Source: Dietzia sp. B32 (GTDB lineage Bacteria; Actinomycetota; Actinomycetes; Mycobacteriales; Mycobacteriaceae). Taken from it: DNA of 64,000 bases. Shown here in pieces: positions 28,601 to 39,000 of this stretch. Numbering within the stretch: position 1 is the first letter of the stretch; each line of letters starts with the position of its first letter. The stretch is from assembly GCF_024732245.1 (NCBI RefSeq), contig NZ_CP093845.1:2542001-2606000 (forward strand). Direction: 5' to 3'. The notes beneath the pieces were generated by a model, which did no database searches, was not told the DNA's origin, and saw only the letters and a program-made list of their open reading frames with translations. Made by a program: the position numbers and the translations under genes.

Positions 28601-30696
28601 ACGCCGGCCTCATGGAGCCCAACCTGCTCCACACGCTCAAGCGCAAGGAGTCGGAGGCCGACACCCTCCTCCACGCGATCGCGCAGCTGTACGTCCACGG
28701 TCACACGATCGACATGCCCAGCGTGGTGGAGATGATCCACGGGTACGTCACCGGCCCGGACCGGTATGCACCGGTGCCCGGGACGGCCTGGAAGCGCCGG
28801 ACCCTGTGGCCCAAGGTCACCGCCGGTGGCGGGTCGGGTGAGGGCCGCATGCCGGGCTCGCACGTCGCGCTGCCCGACGGTCGCCACGCCTGGCAGGTCC
28901 GCGCCGAGGTGGTGCCCAGCGTCGACGCGCTGATGACCGCCGCCGCGGCGTCCGTGCTCGACGGCGCGACCCTCACCGCCGTGAACCGGCCCGGTGTGTT
29001 GCCGGCCGCCGGTTCCGTGACCACCACCATGACCCCGCACCCGGGTGGCGCGTCGGTGCAGGTCCACGCCCGGACCGGTGAGGGCTCCGGGACGTTCGTG
29101 TTGGTCGCCGAGTGCGCGGTGACCGGGGGCGCCCCGATCGCCCCGGAGTCCGCGCCCGAGCAGCACTACGTGTCGAGTGAGTCCGACGCCCCAGTGGTCG
29201 ACGAGGACGAGGACGACGACGAGGTCGACAACCGCTGGAATCCCGAGTCCGGCGAGTCGATCGGCGACCGACTGGCCCGGATCATCGGGTCGTCGATGGG
29301 GTACAGCCCCGACGACCTGCCGAGGGAACTCCCGCTGCTGGATCTCGGCCTGGATTCGCTCATGGCGGTGCGGATCAAGAACCGCGTCGAGCACGAGTTC
29401 TCCATCCCGCCGCTCGAATTGCAGGCGATGCGCGACGCGTCGCTCGACGATGTCGCGGACATGGTGCGGTTCGCCGTGGAGAACCCGGAGCAGGTCGGCG
29501 ACCTGGCCGCCCAGCAGGCCCGCGGTGAGGGCGCCGTCGACGTGGCCGCACTGCGCGGCGACGCGTCGGTGTCCGACGCGGGCCCCGGCGCCGATGACTC
29601 CGCGGTCTCCATCGCGCCCCGCGACGACACCGAGCGCATGGCGTTCGGTGCGTGGGCCGTGGTCACCGGCGCCGCGGCGCCCGGCGTGACGGGCGCGCTG
29701 CCCGCGATCGACGAGGACACCCGGACCGCCCTCGCCGAGCGGCTCTCGGCCCGCTCGGGCGGCGACATCACCGCCGCGCAGGTCGCCGGTGCCACGACGA
29801 TCGCCGAGGTCGCGGACCTGCTGCGTCCGTTCACCGAGGTCGCGGTGGAGGGCAACATCCGCGTGCTGGCCGAGGGGTCGGCCGAGGGCACCCCGCTGTT
29901 CCTGTTCCACGCCGCCGGCGGGTCGTCGTTCGTGTACGAGCCGCTGGTCGACCGACTCGGCGCGGACACCCCGGTGTACGGCGTCGAGCGAGTCGAGGGG
30001 CCGCTGGAGGAGCGGGCCGCGAGCTACCTGGACCGCATCCGCGAGATCGCGGCCGGCCGTCCGCTCGCCGTGGGGGGCTGGTCCTTCGGCGGCGCGCTGG
30101 CCGTGGAGGTGGCCCGGCAACTGCGGGCCGCGGGCGACGAGGTGGCGCTGGTCGTCCTGCTGGACACGGTGCAGCCGTCGGAGCCGATCCCCGACACCCT
30201 CGACGAGGCCGAGGCCCGGTGGCGGCGATACTCGGAGTTCGCCAAGCGCACCTACGGGCTCGACGTGGAGGTCCCGCGGGACTTCCTCGCCGAGCACGGT
30301 GAGGACGGCGTCCTGGACATGCTGCTCGGGGCACTGGGTGCCGAGGCGGGCGTCATGGGCGGTGGCGTCATCGAGCACCAGCGGGCCAGCTTCGTCGACA
30401 ACCGCATCCTGCAGAGCGCGGACCTGTCCTCCTGGGCCGGTATCGGCGCGGAGGTGCCGTTCGTGCTCTACCGGGCCGAGCGCATGCACGACGGGGCGAT
30501 CGAGCTCGAGCCCCGCTACGCCCACATCGACCCGGACGGCGGCTGGGCCCGGATCGTGGCCGATCTGGAGGTCGTCCAGCTCGAGGGGGACCACCTCGCG
30601 ATGGTCGACGAACCGGTGGTCGGTACCGTCGGTAAGCATCTGGCGCGTCGGCTCACCGAGCTCGACGCGGGTGTACGGAAGGGATCAGACGCGTGA
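25651..30696 (+). CDS. pks13: Polyketide synthase Pks13 (mycolic-acid condensase)
   Basis: This 1681-residue type I PKS performs the final Claisen condensation that joins two fatty chains into a mycolate. Domain order is ACP-KS-AT-ACP-TE. The N-terminal ACP has [12 protein letters not shown] (S43). The ketosynthase has [21 protein letters not shown] (C276), EAHGTGT (H412) and [13 protein letters not shown]. The acyltransferase has [11 protein letters not shown] (S779). The second ACP has [13 protein letters not shown] (S1236). The thioesterase has [10 protein letters not shown] (S1478). An Ala/Glu/Asp-rich low-complexity linker separates KS from AT (about 540-580). ATG at 25651 follows GGGAAAGG. 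The length is close to the M. tuberculosis protein (1733). The stop overlaps accD4 by 4 nt. Confidence 0.98.
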   Translation: MAQSEMTVVELREWMRGWVCRATGLDISKVTDDRSLEEYGLSSRDAVSLSADLEDLIGRPLDATVAYQHPTIASLAEYVVNGPVETDEPTDFHTFRDRGAGMEFDVAVIGLATRFPGGADTPEATWELLASGRDATTPRPDSRWSEWAGDAYVQQVLAEAPDRGGWLDDSEVKDFDAEFFGMSPREAEMVDPQQRLALELTWEALENAHLPASDLKGHEVGVFMGSSSSDYQVFLTSDSAAASPYAVTGASNSIISNRVSYTFDFRGPSMTLDTACSTSLVAIHEAVNSLRLHESDLVVAGGVNMMLAPAATMGFAKTGAALSPDGRIKAFSSDANGICRAEGGGVFILKRLSEAERDGNDILAVIKGSAVNSDGRSNGMTAPNPDAQVAVLRQAYADAGVDPREVDYIEAHGTGTILGDPIEATALGQVLGRGREADRPTLLGSAKTNFGHMESAAGAAGLAKIILGMNKDALPPTINFAGPNPYIDFDAARLSVVTETTEWPRYSGRALAGISGFGFGGTNAHVVVAEYQPAAGAAGEAEAGNAAGADEAAGAAEADDAAEADDAASASDADDVARCVAEAVERNADELATTGTSVAGAPATVLVVSGSLPSRRKSTAGQIADWLEARDDSIDLGAVARTLATRNHGRSRGAVVGHTRAELVAGLRALAAGDPGPGVFSADAPAGTGDVWVFSGFGSQHRKMAKELYLSNPLFASCLDAVDELIDFEAGYRISEIILDDSQTYELENSQVGIFAIQVALIDTLRALGAKPEAVIGHSMGEVAAAYATGGLGLEDAVRVICVRSRLMGDAEGQVSDDEAGAMALVEYSAEEIARIIADNPQFASIEPAVYAAPTHTTVGGRAKPVADFVAWVEEQGKFARQLQVRGAGHTSDVDMLLGELAAEIAGLEPHELTSGLFSSVDRETFYRAGHEPVHAEEYWVKGMRHSVWFTHAVRKAVEAGYVTFLELAPNPVAAMSVAATCFDAGLMEPNLLHTLKRKESEADTLLHAIAQLYVHGHTIDMPSVVEMIHGYVTGPDRYAPVPGTAWKRRTLWPKVTAGGGSGEGRMPGSHVALPDGRHAWQVRAEVVPSVDALMTAAAASVLDGATLTAVNRPGVLPAAGSVTTTMTPHPGGASVQVHARTGEGSGTFVLVAECAVTGGAPIAPESAPEQHYVSSESDAPVVDEDEDDDEVDNRWNPESGESIGDRLARIIGSSMGYSPDDLPRELPLLDLGLDSLMAVRIKNRVEHEFSIPPLELQAMRDASLDDVADMVRFAVENPEQVGDLAAQQARGEGAVDVAALRGDASVSDAGPGADDSAVSIAPRDDTERMAFGAWAVVTGAAAPGVTGALPAIDEDTRTALAERLSARSGGDITAAQVAGATTIAEVADLLRPFTEVAVEGNIRVLAEGSAEGTPLFLFHAAGGSSFVYEPLVDRLGADTPVYGVERVEGPLEERAASYLDRIREIAAGRPLAVGGWSFGGALAVEVARQLRAAGDEVALVVLLDTVQPSEPIPDTLDEAEARWRRYSEFAKRTYGLDVEVPRDFLAEHGEDGVLDMLLGALGAEAGVMGGGVIEHQRASFVDNRILQSADLSSWAGIGAEVPFVLYRAERMHDGAIELEPRYAHIDPDGGWARIVADLEVVQLEGDHLAMVDEPVVGTVGKHLARRLTELDAGVRKGSDA

Positions 30697-32246
30697 CGGC
30701 GAAGACCACCGCGGAGAAGCTCGCGGAACTGCGGGTCAAGACCGAGCAGGCCATGGACCCGGGTAGCGAGCGGGCCAAGGCCCGCCGCGACGCCGCGGGG
30801 CACACCCCGCCCCGGGAGCGCATCGGGCTGTTGCTGGACGCCGGCAGCTTCGTGGAGATGGGGCAGCTCGCCAAGGCGCCCGGCAGTCCGGACAACCCGT
30901 TCGGTGACGGCGTGGTGACCGGCCGCGGCACCATCGACGGTCGTCCGGTGGCCGTGTACGCGCACGACAACACGGTGTTCGGCGGGTCGGTCGGCGAGGG
31001 CTTCGGCAAGAAGGTCTGCGCCATCATGGACTTCGCCATCAAGGTCGGTTGCCCCATCATCGGCATCAACGACTCCGGTGGTGCCCGCGTCCAGGACGCC
31101 GTGACCTCGCTGGCCTACTACTCCGAGATCTCGCGTCGGCAGTACCCGGCCTCGGGCTACGTCCCCCAGATCTCGATCATGCTCGGCAAGTGCGCGGGCG
31201 GCGCCGTCTACGCCCCCGCGACGACCGACTTCGTGATCGCGGTCCAGGACCAGGCGTACATGTTCGTCACCGGCCCGGACGTGATCCGTCAGGTCACCGG
31301 CGAGGACGTCACCATGGACGAACTCGGTTCGGCCCTGCAGCAGGCCAAGAACGGCAACGTCAACCACGTGGCCGTCAGTGAGCACGACGCGTTCATGTAC
31401 GTGCGCAACCTGCTGAGCTACCTGCCGTCCTCGGCGGCGGAGAAGGCCCCCCGGATCAACCCGGGCCTCGAGCCGGAGCCGACGGAGTCGGACCTGCACC
31501 TCGACACGATCATCCCGGACTCGGACAACGCCGCGTACGACATGCACGACGTGCTCCTGCGGATGTTCGACGACGGCGAGTTCGTGGAGACCTCTGCGCA
31601 GTTCGCGTCCAACATCATCACGGGCTTCGCCCGGGTCGACGGCGAGTCGGTCGGCGTCATCGCCAACCAGCCACTGCACCTGTCGGGGGCGTTGGACATC
31701 GACGCCTCCGAGAAGGCGGCCCGGTTCATGTCGCTGTGCGATGCGTACTCGATCCCGCTGGTCTACGTGGTGGACACCCCCGGCTATCTCCCGGGCGTGC
31801 AGCAGGAGAAACTCGGCATCATCCACCGCGGGGCCAAGATGGGGTTCGCCGTGGTCGCGGCCTCGGTCCCCAAGGTCACGTTCGTCGTCCGCAAGGCCTA
31901 CGGCGGCGCGTACGCCGTCATGGGGTCCAAGAACCTGGGCGGCGACCTGAATTTCGCCTGGCCGACCGCCCGCATCGCGGTGATGGGCGCCGAGGGCGCG
32001 GTCGACCTCTTGCAGCGTCGTCAGATCGAGGAGGCGGGCCCCGAGGAGGGGCCGAAGCTCCGCAAGCAGCTGATCGACATGTACAACGAGTTCATCGCCA
32101 CCCCGTACACCGCCGCCGAGCGCGGGTACATCGACGCGGTGATCGAGCCGTCGCAGACCCGTCTGGTGCTGCGCGGTGCGCTGAACCAGCTGCGGGACAA
32201 GATCCGCAACGAGCCGCCGCGTAAGCACCCGATCGCCCCGATGTGA
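30693..32246 (+). CDS. accD4: Acyl-CoA carboxylase beta subunit AccD4
   Basis: This carboxyltransferase subunit (517 residues) makes the carboxylated (malonyl-type) long-chain extender used by Pks13, working with AccA3- and AccD5/AccE-type partners encoded elsewhere. The N-terminal half has the oxyanion-hole glycines in [13 protein letters not shown] and [15 protein letters not shown]. The C-terminal half has [24 protein letters not shown] and [25 protein letters not shown]. The first 30 residues form a Lys/Glu-rich helix typical of AccD proteins. The GTG at 30693 overlaps the pks13 stop (GTGA), so expression is coupled. A very strong terminator hairpin follows within 5 nt. Confidence 0.97.
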   Translation: MTAKTTAEKLAELRVKTEQAMDPGSERAKARRDAAGHTPPRERIGLLLDAGSFVEMGQLAKAPGSPDNPFGDGVVTGRGTIDGRPVAVYAHDNTVFGGSVGEGFGKKVCAIMDFAIKVGCPIIGINDSGGARVQDAVTSLAYYSEISRRQYPASGYVPQISIMLGKCAGGAVYAPATTDFVIAVQDQAYMFVTGPDVIRQVTGEDVTMDELGSALQQAKNGNVNHVAVSEHDAFMYVRNLLSYLPSSAAEKAPRINPGLEPEPTESDLHLDTIIPDSDNAAYDMHDVLLRMFDDGEFVETSAQFASNIITGFARVDGESVGVIANQPLHLSGALDIDASEKAARFMSLCDAYSIPLVYVVDTPGYLPGVQQEKLGIIHRGAKMGFAVVAASVPKVTFVVRKAYGGAYAVMGSKNLGGDLNFAWPTARIAVMGAEGAVDLLQRRQIEEAGPEEGPKLRKQLIDMYNEFIATPYTAAERGYIDAVIEPSQTRLVLRGALNQLRDKIRNEPPRKHPIAPM

Positions 32247-32250
32247 TCGA

Positions 32251-32299
32251 CGCGGGCGGGGCCACGCCATCCGGCCGATGGCCACCGGCCCCGCCCGCG
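32251..32299 (+). terminator. Terminator of the fadD32-pks13-accD4 operon
   Basis: A perfect 13-bp stem, CGCGGGCGGGGCC with GGCCCCGCCCGCG, around a 23-nt loop, begins 4 nt after the accD4 stop. Confidence 0.75.
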
Positions 32300-32310
32300 C
32301 ACCTGGCACC

Positions 32311-32374
32311 CGCCCACGCGGCACGCGGCACCCGCCCACGCGGCCCGCGCCCACGCGGCCCGCGCCCACGCGGC
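32311..32374. repeat. Short tandem repeat CGCCCACGCGGC in the accD4-emb gap
   Basis: Four copies of the 12-mer start at 32311, 32333, 32348 and 32363; the last three are in a 15-bp period. GCTCGCGCTG is repeated just after (32383 and 32404). It is not coding and has no spacers of CRISPR size. The 414-bp gap (32247-32660) contains this repeat, two terminator hairpins and no gene. Confidence 0.6.
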
Positions 32375-32574
32375 ACGCGTCTGCTCGCGCTGCTCCCGCG
32401 CCAGCTCGCGCTGCCCCGTTGACCTATGCGTCCTGAATGGTCCGTTCTCCCAGCACAACCCTGCGGTAGCCGTACAGAGAGCGCGCATGACCCGACGAGG
32501 CAGCGGACCCGGCGGGGATGCCATGCCTCGGTGCCCGGGCTGACACCGAATGCGGCTCCGGCAGGGACGAGAAA

Positions 32575-32610
32575 GGGGCCCGCCGTCGGCTTCTGCCTCC
32601 GGCGAGCCCC
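32575..32610 (-). terminator. Terminator of the emb operon
   Basis: Read on the minus strand, GGGGC and CGCCG arms pair with CGGCG and GCCCC with one mismatch, and the hairpin is followed by a T-rich run (TTTCTCG). It lies 51 nt after the emb stop. Confidence 0.6.
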
Positions 32611-32660
32611 TGTCAGCGCGGAACTGTCCCCGATCCGGGTCGGTCCCCGCTCCGGGCCGG

Positions 32661-35600
32661 TCAGCGCTCCGGGTCGGTCACCAGGATCGGCCCCTCGGGC
32701 TCCCACCAACCCCAGCGGGTCTCGGTCCCGGTGGTCACCTCCGCCGGCGCCGGCGGGGTCTCCTGGTAGGTGCCCAGCGGGGTGTACGCCTCGATGGACC
32801 CCCAGTCGCGGTTCCAGTCATGCCGCAGGTACGACGGGATCGTACGGGCACGCTGAGCGGTCTCGACCCAGCCCAGCGGGCCGCCGGACTCGTAGGCCAT
32901 CCACGTGCTGGTGGCGCTCACGGCGAGCGGACGGTCGGGCATGATCCGGAACTCCGGCAGCTCGGCCACGCCCGCGTAGTGCGCGAACGGCCGCTGGCAC
33001 GGGAACTGCAGGCTCACCGCCCAGTCGAGCAGGACGGGCGACTCCGACCCGACCATCTCCTGGACCGTCACGAGCTCGGGCGCTCGAGGCGGAGTGATGG
33101 CCGCCCACTGCTCGGGGGTGAGGTCGTTGTCGTCGACCCGGACCCGCATGACATCGGCGTCGGCGGGGGCGTCCTGCATGTCCACCCGCAGGTTGCGCCA
33201 CGTGGGGGCGGGTCCGATGTCGAACGGCACGACCGGCTCGCCGATCATGTCGACCCCGGCGTCACCGGACCGGCCGAACTCGACCACGACCTCCTGGCCG
33301 TACTTGTAGAGACCGTCGGCGTCGTAGCGGCCGATCCGACCCGCCGCCGAGATGACGATCAGCGGGTGGGACTCGCGGTTCTCGGGAAGCCGGTACCAGC
33401 CGGTCTCGAGACTCGACTCACGCTGCGGGCCGACGAAGAACGAACCGAGCACCGGGGTGGTGGCGGGGTCGAGTCCGAACGGCAGGGCCACCGTGGACTC
33501 GTTCACGCCCTCGGCCCCGCGGCCACCGGCGGTGCCTGCGCTCTCGCCGGTACTGACGGACGGCCCGCCGCCGGGCTCGGAGGTGGTGTTGGCGGCGCCG
33601 GGATCGGCCACCACCGCGTCCGCGGACAGGTCCGGGGCGACGCCGTCCGGGGTGAACGCGGTGTTCTCCCCGGCTTCGATGGCCGCGGCCCGGTCCCGGG
33701 GGTCGATCGACCCGTCGGGCAGGGGGGTGGCGTCGAGCGGGTCCAGCATGCCGGCATTGGCGTCGGGCTCGACGAGGACCTGGTCGGCGAGCATGCAGGG
33801 GTCGCCCGCCAGCGCGGACAGGTTGCCGGCGGCGATGTTGTAGGCCGGGTACTGCTTGTGGATGCCCTTGGCGAACGAGGCGATCGAGAAGACCACCAGC
33901 AGACCCGCGACCACCGCGATGGGGGCGGCGGCGAAGGTCCGCACGCGGCGGCGGCCCTCGGAGGTCCGGGGCGCCCGGTCGCCGGTGTAGTCGCGGCGGA
34001 GGTGCTGCCAGCCGGCGAAGGCGAACGTGAGCACGGCCAGGGCGAGGAGCACGCTGGCGGCGTCGATCCCCCGGACGCTGGGCGCCTTGTCCCACCACGG
34101 GATGCCGTAGCTGGAGACGTACCACCAGCCGTTGGGTCCGGCGAACGCGAGCGCGACCACCACCAGGATCACACCGAGGAACAGCGTCCGGTTGCGGGCC
34201 GTCCGGACGGCGGACGCGGAGATGGCGAGGGCGCCGAGCGCGGCGATCGCCCCGCCGATACCGGCGTACACACCGAAGTGGTGGGTCCACTTGGTCGGCG
34301 AGAACATCATGAAGAAGGCCGTACCCACGACCACGCCGACCAGGCGCCAGACGGGACCGGAGGCGGCGCCGGGCACCTTCCCGCGGCGCAGCATCGTGCC
34401 GATGACCAGGGCCAGGCACAGCAGGACCAGCAGCACCGGCAGACGGCGGGCGAGCGAGCCGTCCACCGTGGGGATCATCAGGTAGTAGTAGCGGACGAAT
34501 TCCTCGAACCAGTTCAGGTTGGGCCCGATCTCGCCGCGGACGCGGATGGCCTCGAGGACGGAGGCGAGGCTCTGGACGCCGAAGACCACGATGAGCACCA
34601 TCGTGCCGGAGGCCAGCACCGGGGCGATCAGCGCGAGATACGACCCGATCCGGGCCCCGCGCACCACGACGGTGCGGACGACAGCGCGCAGACCCATGAT
34701 GAGGGCGGCGACGGCCATGAGTCCGGTGGGGCCGGTGGCCAGCGAGAACGAGGCGATGATCACCGCGATCGCGAACGGCAGCATCCGGCGCGTGGCTATC
34801 GCCCGTTCGACGGAGACCCAGGTGAGCAGGGCGCCCAGCGCGATGACGGGTTCGGGCCGGAGTCCGTTGTTGAACGCCATCCAGAAGGCGAGGAAGACGG
34901 CGGCGGCGCTCCAGATGACGACCGGGGTGGTGCGCGCGGCGCGGCCGAGTCGGGGCAGGACCTCACGGCTGATCACCAGCCAGCACAGGATGGCCGCCAC
35001 GAGGGCGGGCAGACGCATCCACGGGCTGGCCGTGGAGACCTGCGAGAACAGCGTGAGGAGGTCGTAGTAGGGCGAGCCGAAGGGAGACTCCGGGACCCCG
35101 TACCAGCGGTAGTAGTTGGCCATGTAGCCGGCCGGATCGGCGGCGCGGGCCATCGACAGGATGTAGCCGTCGTCGGAGGTGTTGCCGCCGATGAAGTGCC
35201 AGATGGCGAGCGTGCCGATGACGGCGATGTCGGGCGGCCGGATCCTGAACCACCCGCGCGGCAGGAAGCGGCGGGCGCGCCGACCGTCGGTCTGGTCGAG
35301 TGCGTGCAGGGCCCACAGCGCGACGGCGGTGGCCAGGAGGCCGATCACCATCGCCGCCCACTTCAGGGGGGTGGGGTCGGTGGTGAACCGGGAGTCGACC
35401 TCGACGGTGGCCTCGAGGCCGGCGGGCACGGCGGTGTCCGAGGGCAGGTCCGTGTAGACGCCCACTACCATCGGGCGCAGGTCGTCGGCGTCCACCCGGC
35501 GGGCGGCTGCGGGATCGTCGAGGCCTTCGAACGCGGCCTCCACGTAGGTGGGGGCGGCGACCACGCTGAGCCGGGTGCAGTCACCGGCCTCCACCCGGTC

Positions 35601-36029
35601 ACGCGGGGCGGAGACGATCACGCGGTTGCGGGAGACCACGTCGACCGTGTCGGCGGAGGCGCGCACGAACAGGGCGCGTTCACCGGCCTCCTCGCCGCCG
35701 GCGGGAGCGGTCGACAGGAGGATGCCCCCGTCCTGCGGCAGGTCCGCGACCAGGGCGCAGGGCGCGGTGGCGGTGAACCGCTGCGGGGAGTGCGCCATGA
35801 GCGGGGCCGTGACCGAGTCGACCGACCCGTTCTGCGGCCACTGGACGGTCGAGGTGGTCTGCGCGACCGGCAGGAACGGCAGGGACAGGAAGCACAGGGT
35901 GCCCAGGAGGCCGCTGACGATGGCGATGAGGCGCAGGCGTCCGACGCGGGCGTCGGAGGCGACCGAGCCTGCCACCGGGCCGGTGGCCGGGGGAGTTTCC
36001 GGGGACGGGTCCGGTGAGGAATCTGACAC
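32661..36029 (-). CDS. Arabinosyltransferase, Emb family (second of two)
   Basis: This GT-C membrane glycosyltransferase extends arabinan from decaprenylphosphoryl-arabinose and is the target family of ethambutol. The protein has about 1122 residues. A first helix is followed by an extracytoplasmic carbohydrate-binding domain, then the catalytic loop NTSDDGYILSMARAADPAG (about 284). About 13 further helices follow, including AFNNGLRPEPVIALGALLTW and FSPTKWTHHFGVYAG, and finally a C-terminal carbohydrate-binding domain with FPCQRPFAHYAGV. I place the start at GTG 36029, where TAGAAT is 8 nt upstream; GTG 36035 is also open. It is the last gene of dprE2-aftA-emb-emb, so by position it resembles EmbA/EmbB; which one cannot be decided by eye. 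Confidence 0.92.
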   Translation of the reverse strand: MSDSSPDPSPETPPATGPVAGSVASDARVGRLRLIAIVSGLLGTLCFLSLPFLPVAQTTSTVQWPQNGSVDSVTAPLMAHSPQRFTATAPCALVADLPQDGGILLSTAPAGGEEAGERALFVRASADTVDVVSRNRVIVSAPRDRVEAGDCTRLSVVAAPTYVEAAFEGLDDPAAARRVDADDLRPMVVGVYTDLPSDTAVPAGLEATVEVDSRFTTDPTPLKWAAMVIGLLATAVALWALHALDQTDGRRARRFLPRGWFRIRPPDIAVIGTLAIWHFIGGNTSDDGYILSMARAADPAGYMANYYRWYGVPESPFGSPYYDLLTLFSQVSTASPWMRLPALVAAILCWLVISREVLPRLGRAARTTPVVIWSAAAVFLAFWMAFNNGLRPEPVIALGALLTWVSVERAIATRRMLPFAIAVIIASFSLATGPTGLMAVAALIMGLRAVVRTVVVRGARIGSYLALIAPVLASGTMVLIVVFGVQSLASVLEAIRVRGEIGPNLNWFEEFVRYYYLMIPTVDGSLARRLPVLLVLLCLALVIGTMLRRGKVPGAASGPVWRLVGVVVGTAFFMMFSPTKWTHHFGVYAGIGGAIAALGALAISASAVRTARNRTLFLGVILVVVALAFAGPNGWWYVSSYGIPWWDKAPSVRGIDAASVLLALAVLTFAFAGWQHLRRDYTGDRAPRTSEGRRRVRTFAAAPIAVVAGLLVVFSIASFAKGIHKQYPAYNIAAGNLSALAGDPCMLADQVLVEPDANAGMLDPLDATPLPDGSIDPRDRAAAIEAGENTAFTPDGVAPDLSADAVVADPGAANTTSEPGGGPSVSTGESAGTAGGRGAEGVNESTVALPFGLDPATTPVLGSFFVGPQRESSLETGWYRLPENRESHPLIVISAAGRIGRYDADGLYKYGQEVVVEFGRSGDAGVDMIGEPVVPFDIGPAPTWRNLRVDMQDAPADADVMRVRVDDNDLTPEQWAAITPPRAPELVTVQEMVGSESPVLLDWAVSLQFPCQRPFAHYAGVAELPEFRIMPDRPLAVSATSTWMAYESGGPLGWVETAQRARTIPSYLRHDWNRDWGSIEAYTPLGTYQETPPAPAEVTTGTETRWGWWEPEGPILVTDPER

Positions 36030-36037
36030 GACCACCG

Positions 36038-36043
36038 ATTCTA
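36038..36043 (-). promoter_or_regulatory. -10 hexamer TAGAAT before the second emb gene
   Basis: TAGAAT is 8 nt from the GTG at 36029, in the short gap between the emb genes, and could be an internal leaderless promoter. Confidence 0.4.
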
Positions 36044-36051
36044 GGCGACGA

Positions 36052-39000
36052 TCAGTTCATCGGACCCGGCGTGGTCCAGCCCCACCTCATCTCGCTCCCG
36101 CGGACCAGCTCGGCGGGACTCGCCTGCGGGTCGAGCGGCTCGAATCGCTGGAGCGAACCCCAGTCGCGGGACCAGTCGTGGTCGAGGTAGGTGGGGACGG
36201 TGATCGCCTCGACGGTCTGGGTGGTCCACAGCAGCGGTCCGCCGCCGCCGGCGCTCTGCCACCAGTTCGCCGCGGAGGAGGATTCCCGGTCGGCGAGGAT
36301 GCGGTACCGGGGGATCTCCGCCACGCCACCGTTGTGCACGAACGGCCGCTGGCACGGGAAGGCCAGTGCGACCACCCAGTCGACGAGTACCGGGTCGGTG
36401 TGGCCGATGACCTCGTCGAGGGTGCGCAGTCGCGGGTTCCGCGGCGGGGTCACGGCGAGCCACCAGTCTGGGTCGAGGTTGCCGTCGTCGGCGACCACGC
36501 GGACCACCTCGGCCTCGTCGGGGATCGACTCGAGGGGGATGCGCAGGTTGCGCCAGGCGGGCGCGGGCCCGATGTCGATGGGGGCCATGGACCCCATGAC
36601 CTCGAAGTCCGTGGGCCCCGTCGCGCCGACCCGACCGGGGCGCCCGTACTCGATCCGCAGGTCCCCGCCTCCGATGCGGCCGGCGGCGGCCATGACCAGG
36701 AGCGGTCGGTTGGGGCTGCGGGCGGGCAGTTGGTACCAGGCGCTGGTGAGTTCGGCGGCGACCTGGGGCCCGCGTCGGTACGAGCCGAGGACGGGGGTGG
36801 TGTCCGGGTCCAGGCCGAAGGGCAGGGCCACGGTGGAGCCGTTGACGGTGACGGCGCCGCGGCCGCCGGTGGTACCGGCGTCCACGCCGTCGCCGGGGTC
36901 GCGTTCGCCGCTCTCGGACGTCGCCAGGGAGCCGGAGGCCTCGGTGCTCTCGACGGTGATGGAGTCGGGCAGGCCGTTGGGGGCGAACCCGTTGACCACG
37001 CCGGCGCCGAGGGAGATCTCCGGGCCCGCCCCGACCGCTCGGAGCAGGCCGTCGTTGGAGTCCTCCTCCACCAGCACCGAGTCGGCCAGCGCGCACGGTT
37101 CGCCGGCCAGTGCCCTCATGTTGCCGCGGCCCACCGTGTAGGCGGGGGTCTGGGCGAACACGGCGGTGACCGCGGAGACCAGCTCGAACACGACGATGGA
37201 GAACGCGACGACGGTCAGCGGGGCGCCGTCGATGCCGGTTCCCCGGCGCGGACGCGCCGTGGCGCCGGAGCCCCCGTCGCGCCGCCGCGACGCGGGGGTG
37301 TCGGCGTGCGTACGCAGGAACGGCACCGCGCGCCGGATCCGCACGCGCAGTGCGGCGCCGGGGTCGTCGGGCAGGATCCCGGAGTGGATGAGGCCGGCGA
37401 TGAGCAGGCACACGAATCCGCCGATGAACGCGACGTACTGCACCTGGACCCCGCCGACGGCGGGGAAGGTGTCGGAGAAGGGGATGCCGTAGTCGGACAC
37501 GTACCACCAGGTGTTGTTGGTGGCGGTGGCGAGTCCGACGACGAGGCACAGCGACGCCCACACGAGCCAGCGACTCCGGCTCAGCGAGACCGTCGAGGAG
37601 CGCAGGGCGATGACGGCGAGCACGGCGAGCGCTCCCGCCAGCCCGGCGAAGACCCCGAAGTGGTGGGTCCACTTGGTGGGCGTGAAGACCAGGAACAGCA
37701 GCGATCCCGCGATCACGCCGAGCAACCGCCGGGACGGTCCCGCGGCCGCACCGGGGATCCGCCCGCGCCGCAGCATCACGGCGGAGACCAGCACCAGGCA
37801 CATGAGCATGAGCAGGACGGGGAAGCGCCGGGCCACGCCGCCGTCGGCGGAGACCCCGAACAACGCCTCCCACCGTTCCTTCTCCCCGTACCAGGGCAGG
37901 CTCGGGCCGAGCTCGGTGCGGATCCGGGTGGCCTCGAGTACCGCGGCCAGGGTCTGGTCCGCGAACACGGTGTAGAGCAACGCCAGACCCACGGCCAGGA
38001 CGGGCCCGAGGATCGGTGCCCAGCCGACCACCTGCGCCCGGCGGCGCACCATCCGGACGAACTCGCGCGCACCGGCGGCCAGCGCCGCCACGCACATCAA
38101 TCCGGTGGGGCCAGCGCCGAGGGAGAACGCGGCCACACCGATCGCCGCGACGCCCGGCACGAGTCGGCGCGTGGCGATGGACCGCTCCACCAGCGACCAC
38201 GTGAGCAGTGCGCCCAGCGCGATGACCGGCTCGGGCCGCAGCCCGTTGTTGAACGCCATCCAGAACGCGAGGAACAGGGCGGCACCGGTCCAGCGGGGGC
38301 CGCGCCAGGTGCGGGCGAGGCGACCCAGGCGGGGGACGACCTCGCGACTGATGATGAGCCACGACAGGATCCCGCACACCAGGGTGGGCAACCGCATCCA
38401 CGGACTGGCGGTGGAGATCTCGGCGAAGATCCGCAGGATCTCGTAGTACCAGCCCACCGGGGACTCCGGGGAGCCGAGCCAGCGGTAGTAGTTGGCCATG
38501 TACCCGCTGGGTCCGGCGGAGCGCGCCATGGTCAGCAGGTAGCCGTCGTCGGAGGTGTTGGCGCCCACGAGGTGCCAGAAGGCCAGGACGCTGATCACCA
38601 CGCCGTCGACCCCGGACAACCGCGACCACGACCGCGGCACGAACCGCCGGCCCGAACGCCCGTCGATACCGTCGAGACGGTGGAGGAACACCACGGAGGC
38701 GAGGGTGGCCAGGACGCCGATCACCATCAGCACCAGCTTGAGCAGCGTGGGGCTGGAGGAGTAGCGGGAGTCGACGGTCACCTCCACCGTCGACTCGCCG
38801 AGCCCGTCGGGTGCGGTCGCGGCCGTGAGGTCGGTGAACACGCCGGTGACCTGCGGACGCATGGTGCCGGGCACAGCGGCCCGCACCGCGTCCTCCGCGT
38901 CGTCGGGGTCCCGTTCGAGACCGGCGAACTCGGCCACGAGGATCCCGGTCTCGGCACGCACGTTCAGCGTCTCGCACGCGGGGTCGCGCAGGGTGGCCAG

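Noticed and set aside
32311-32374. Tandem repeats considered as a CRISPR array
   Set aside because: Units are 12-15 bp and directly adjacent with no unique spacers, and no cas genes are in the window.
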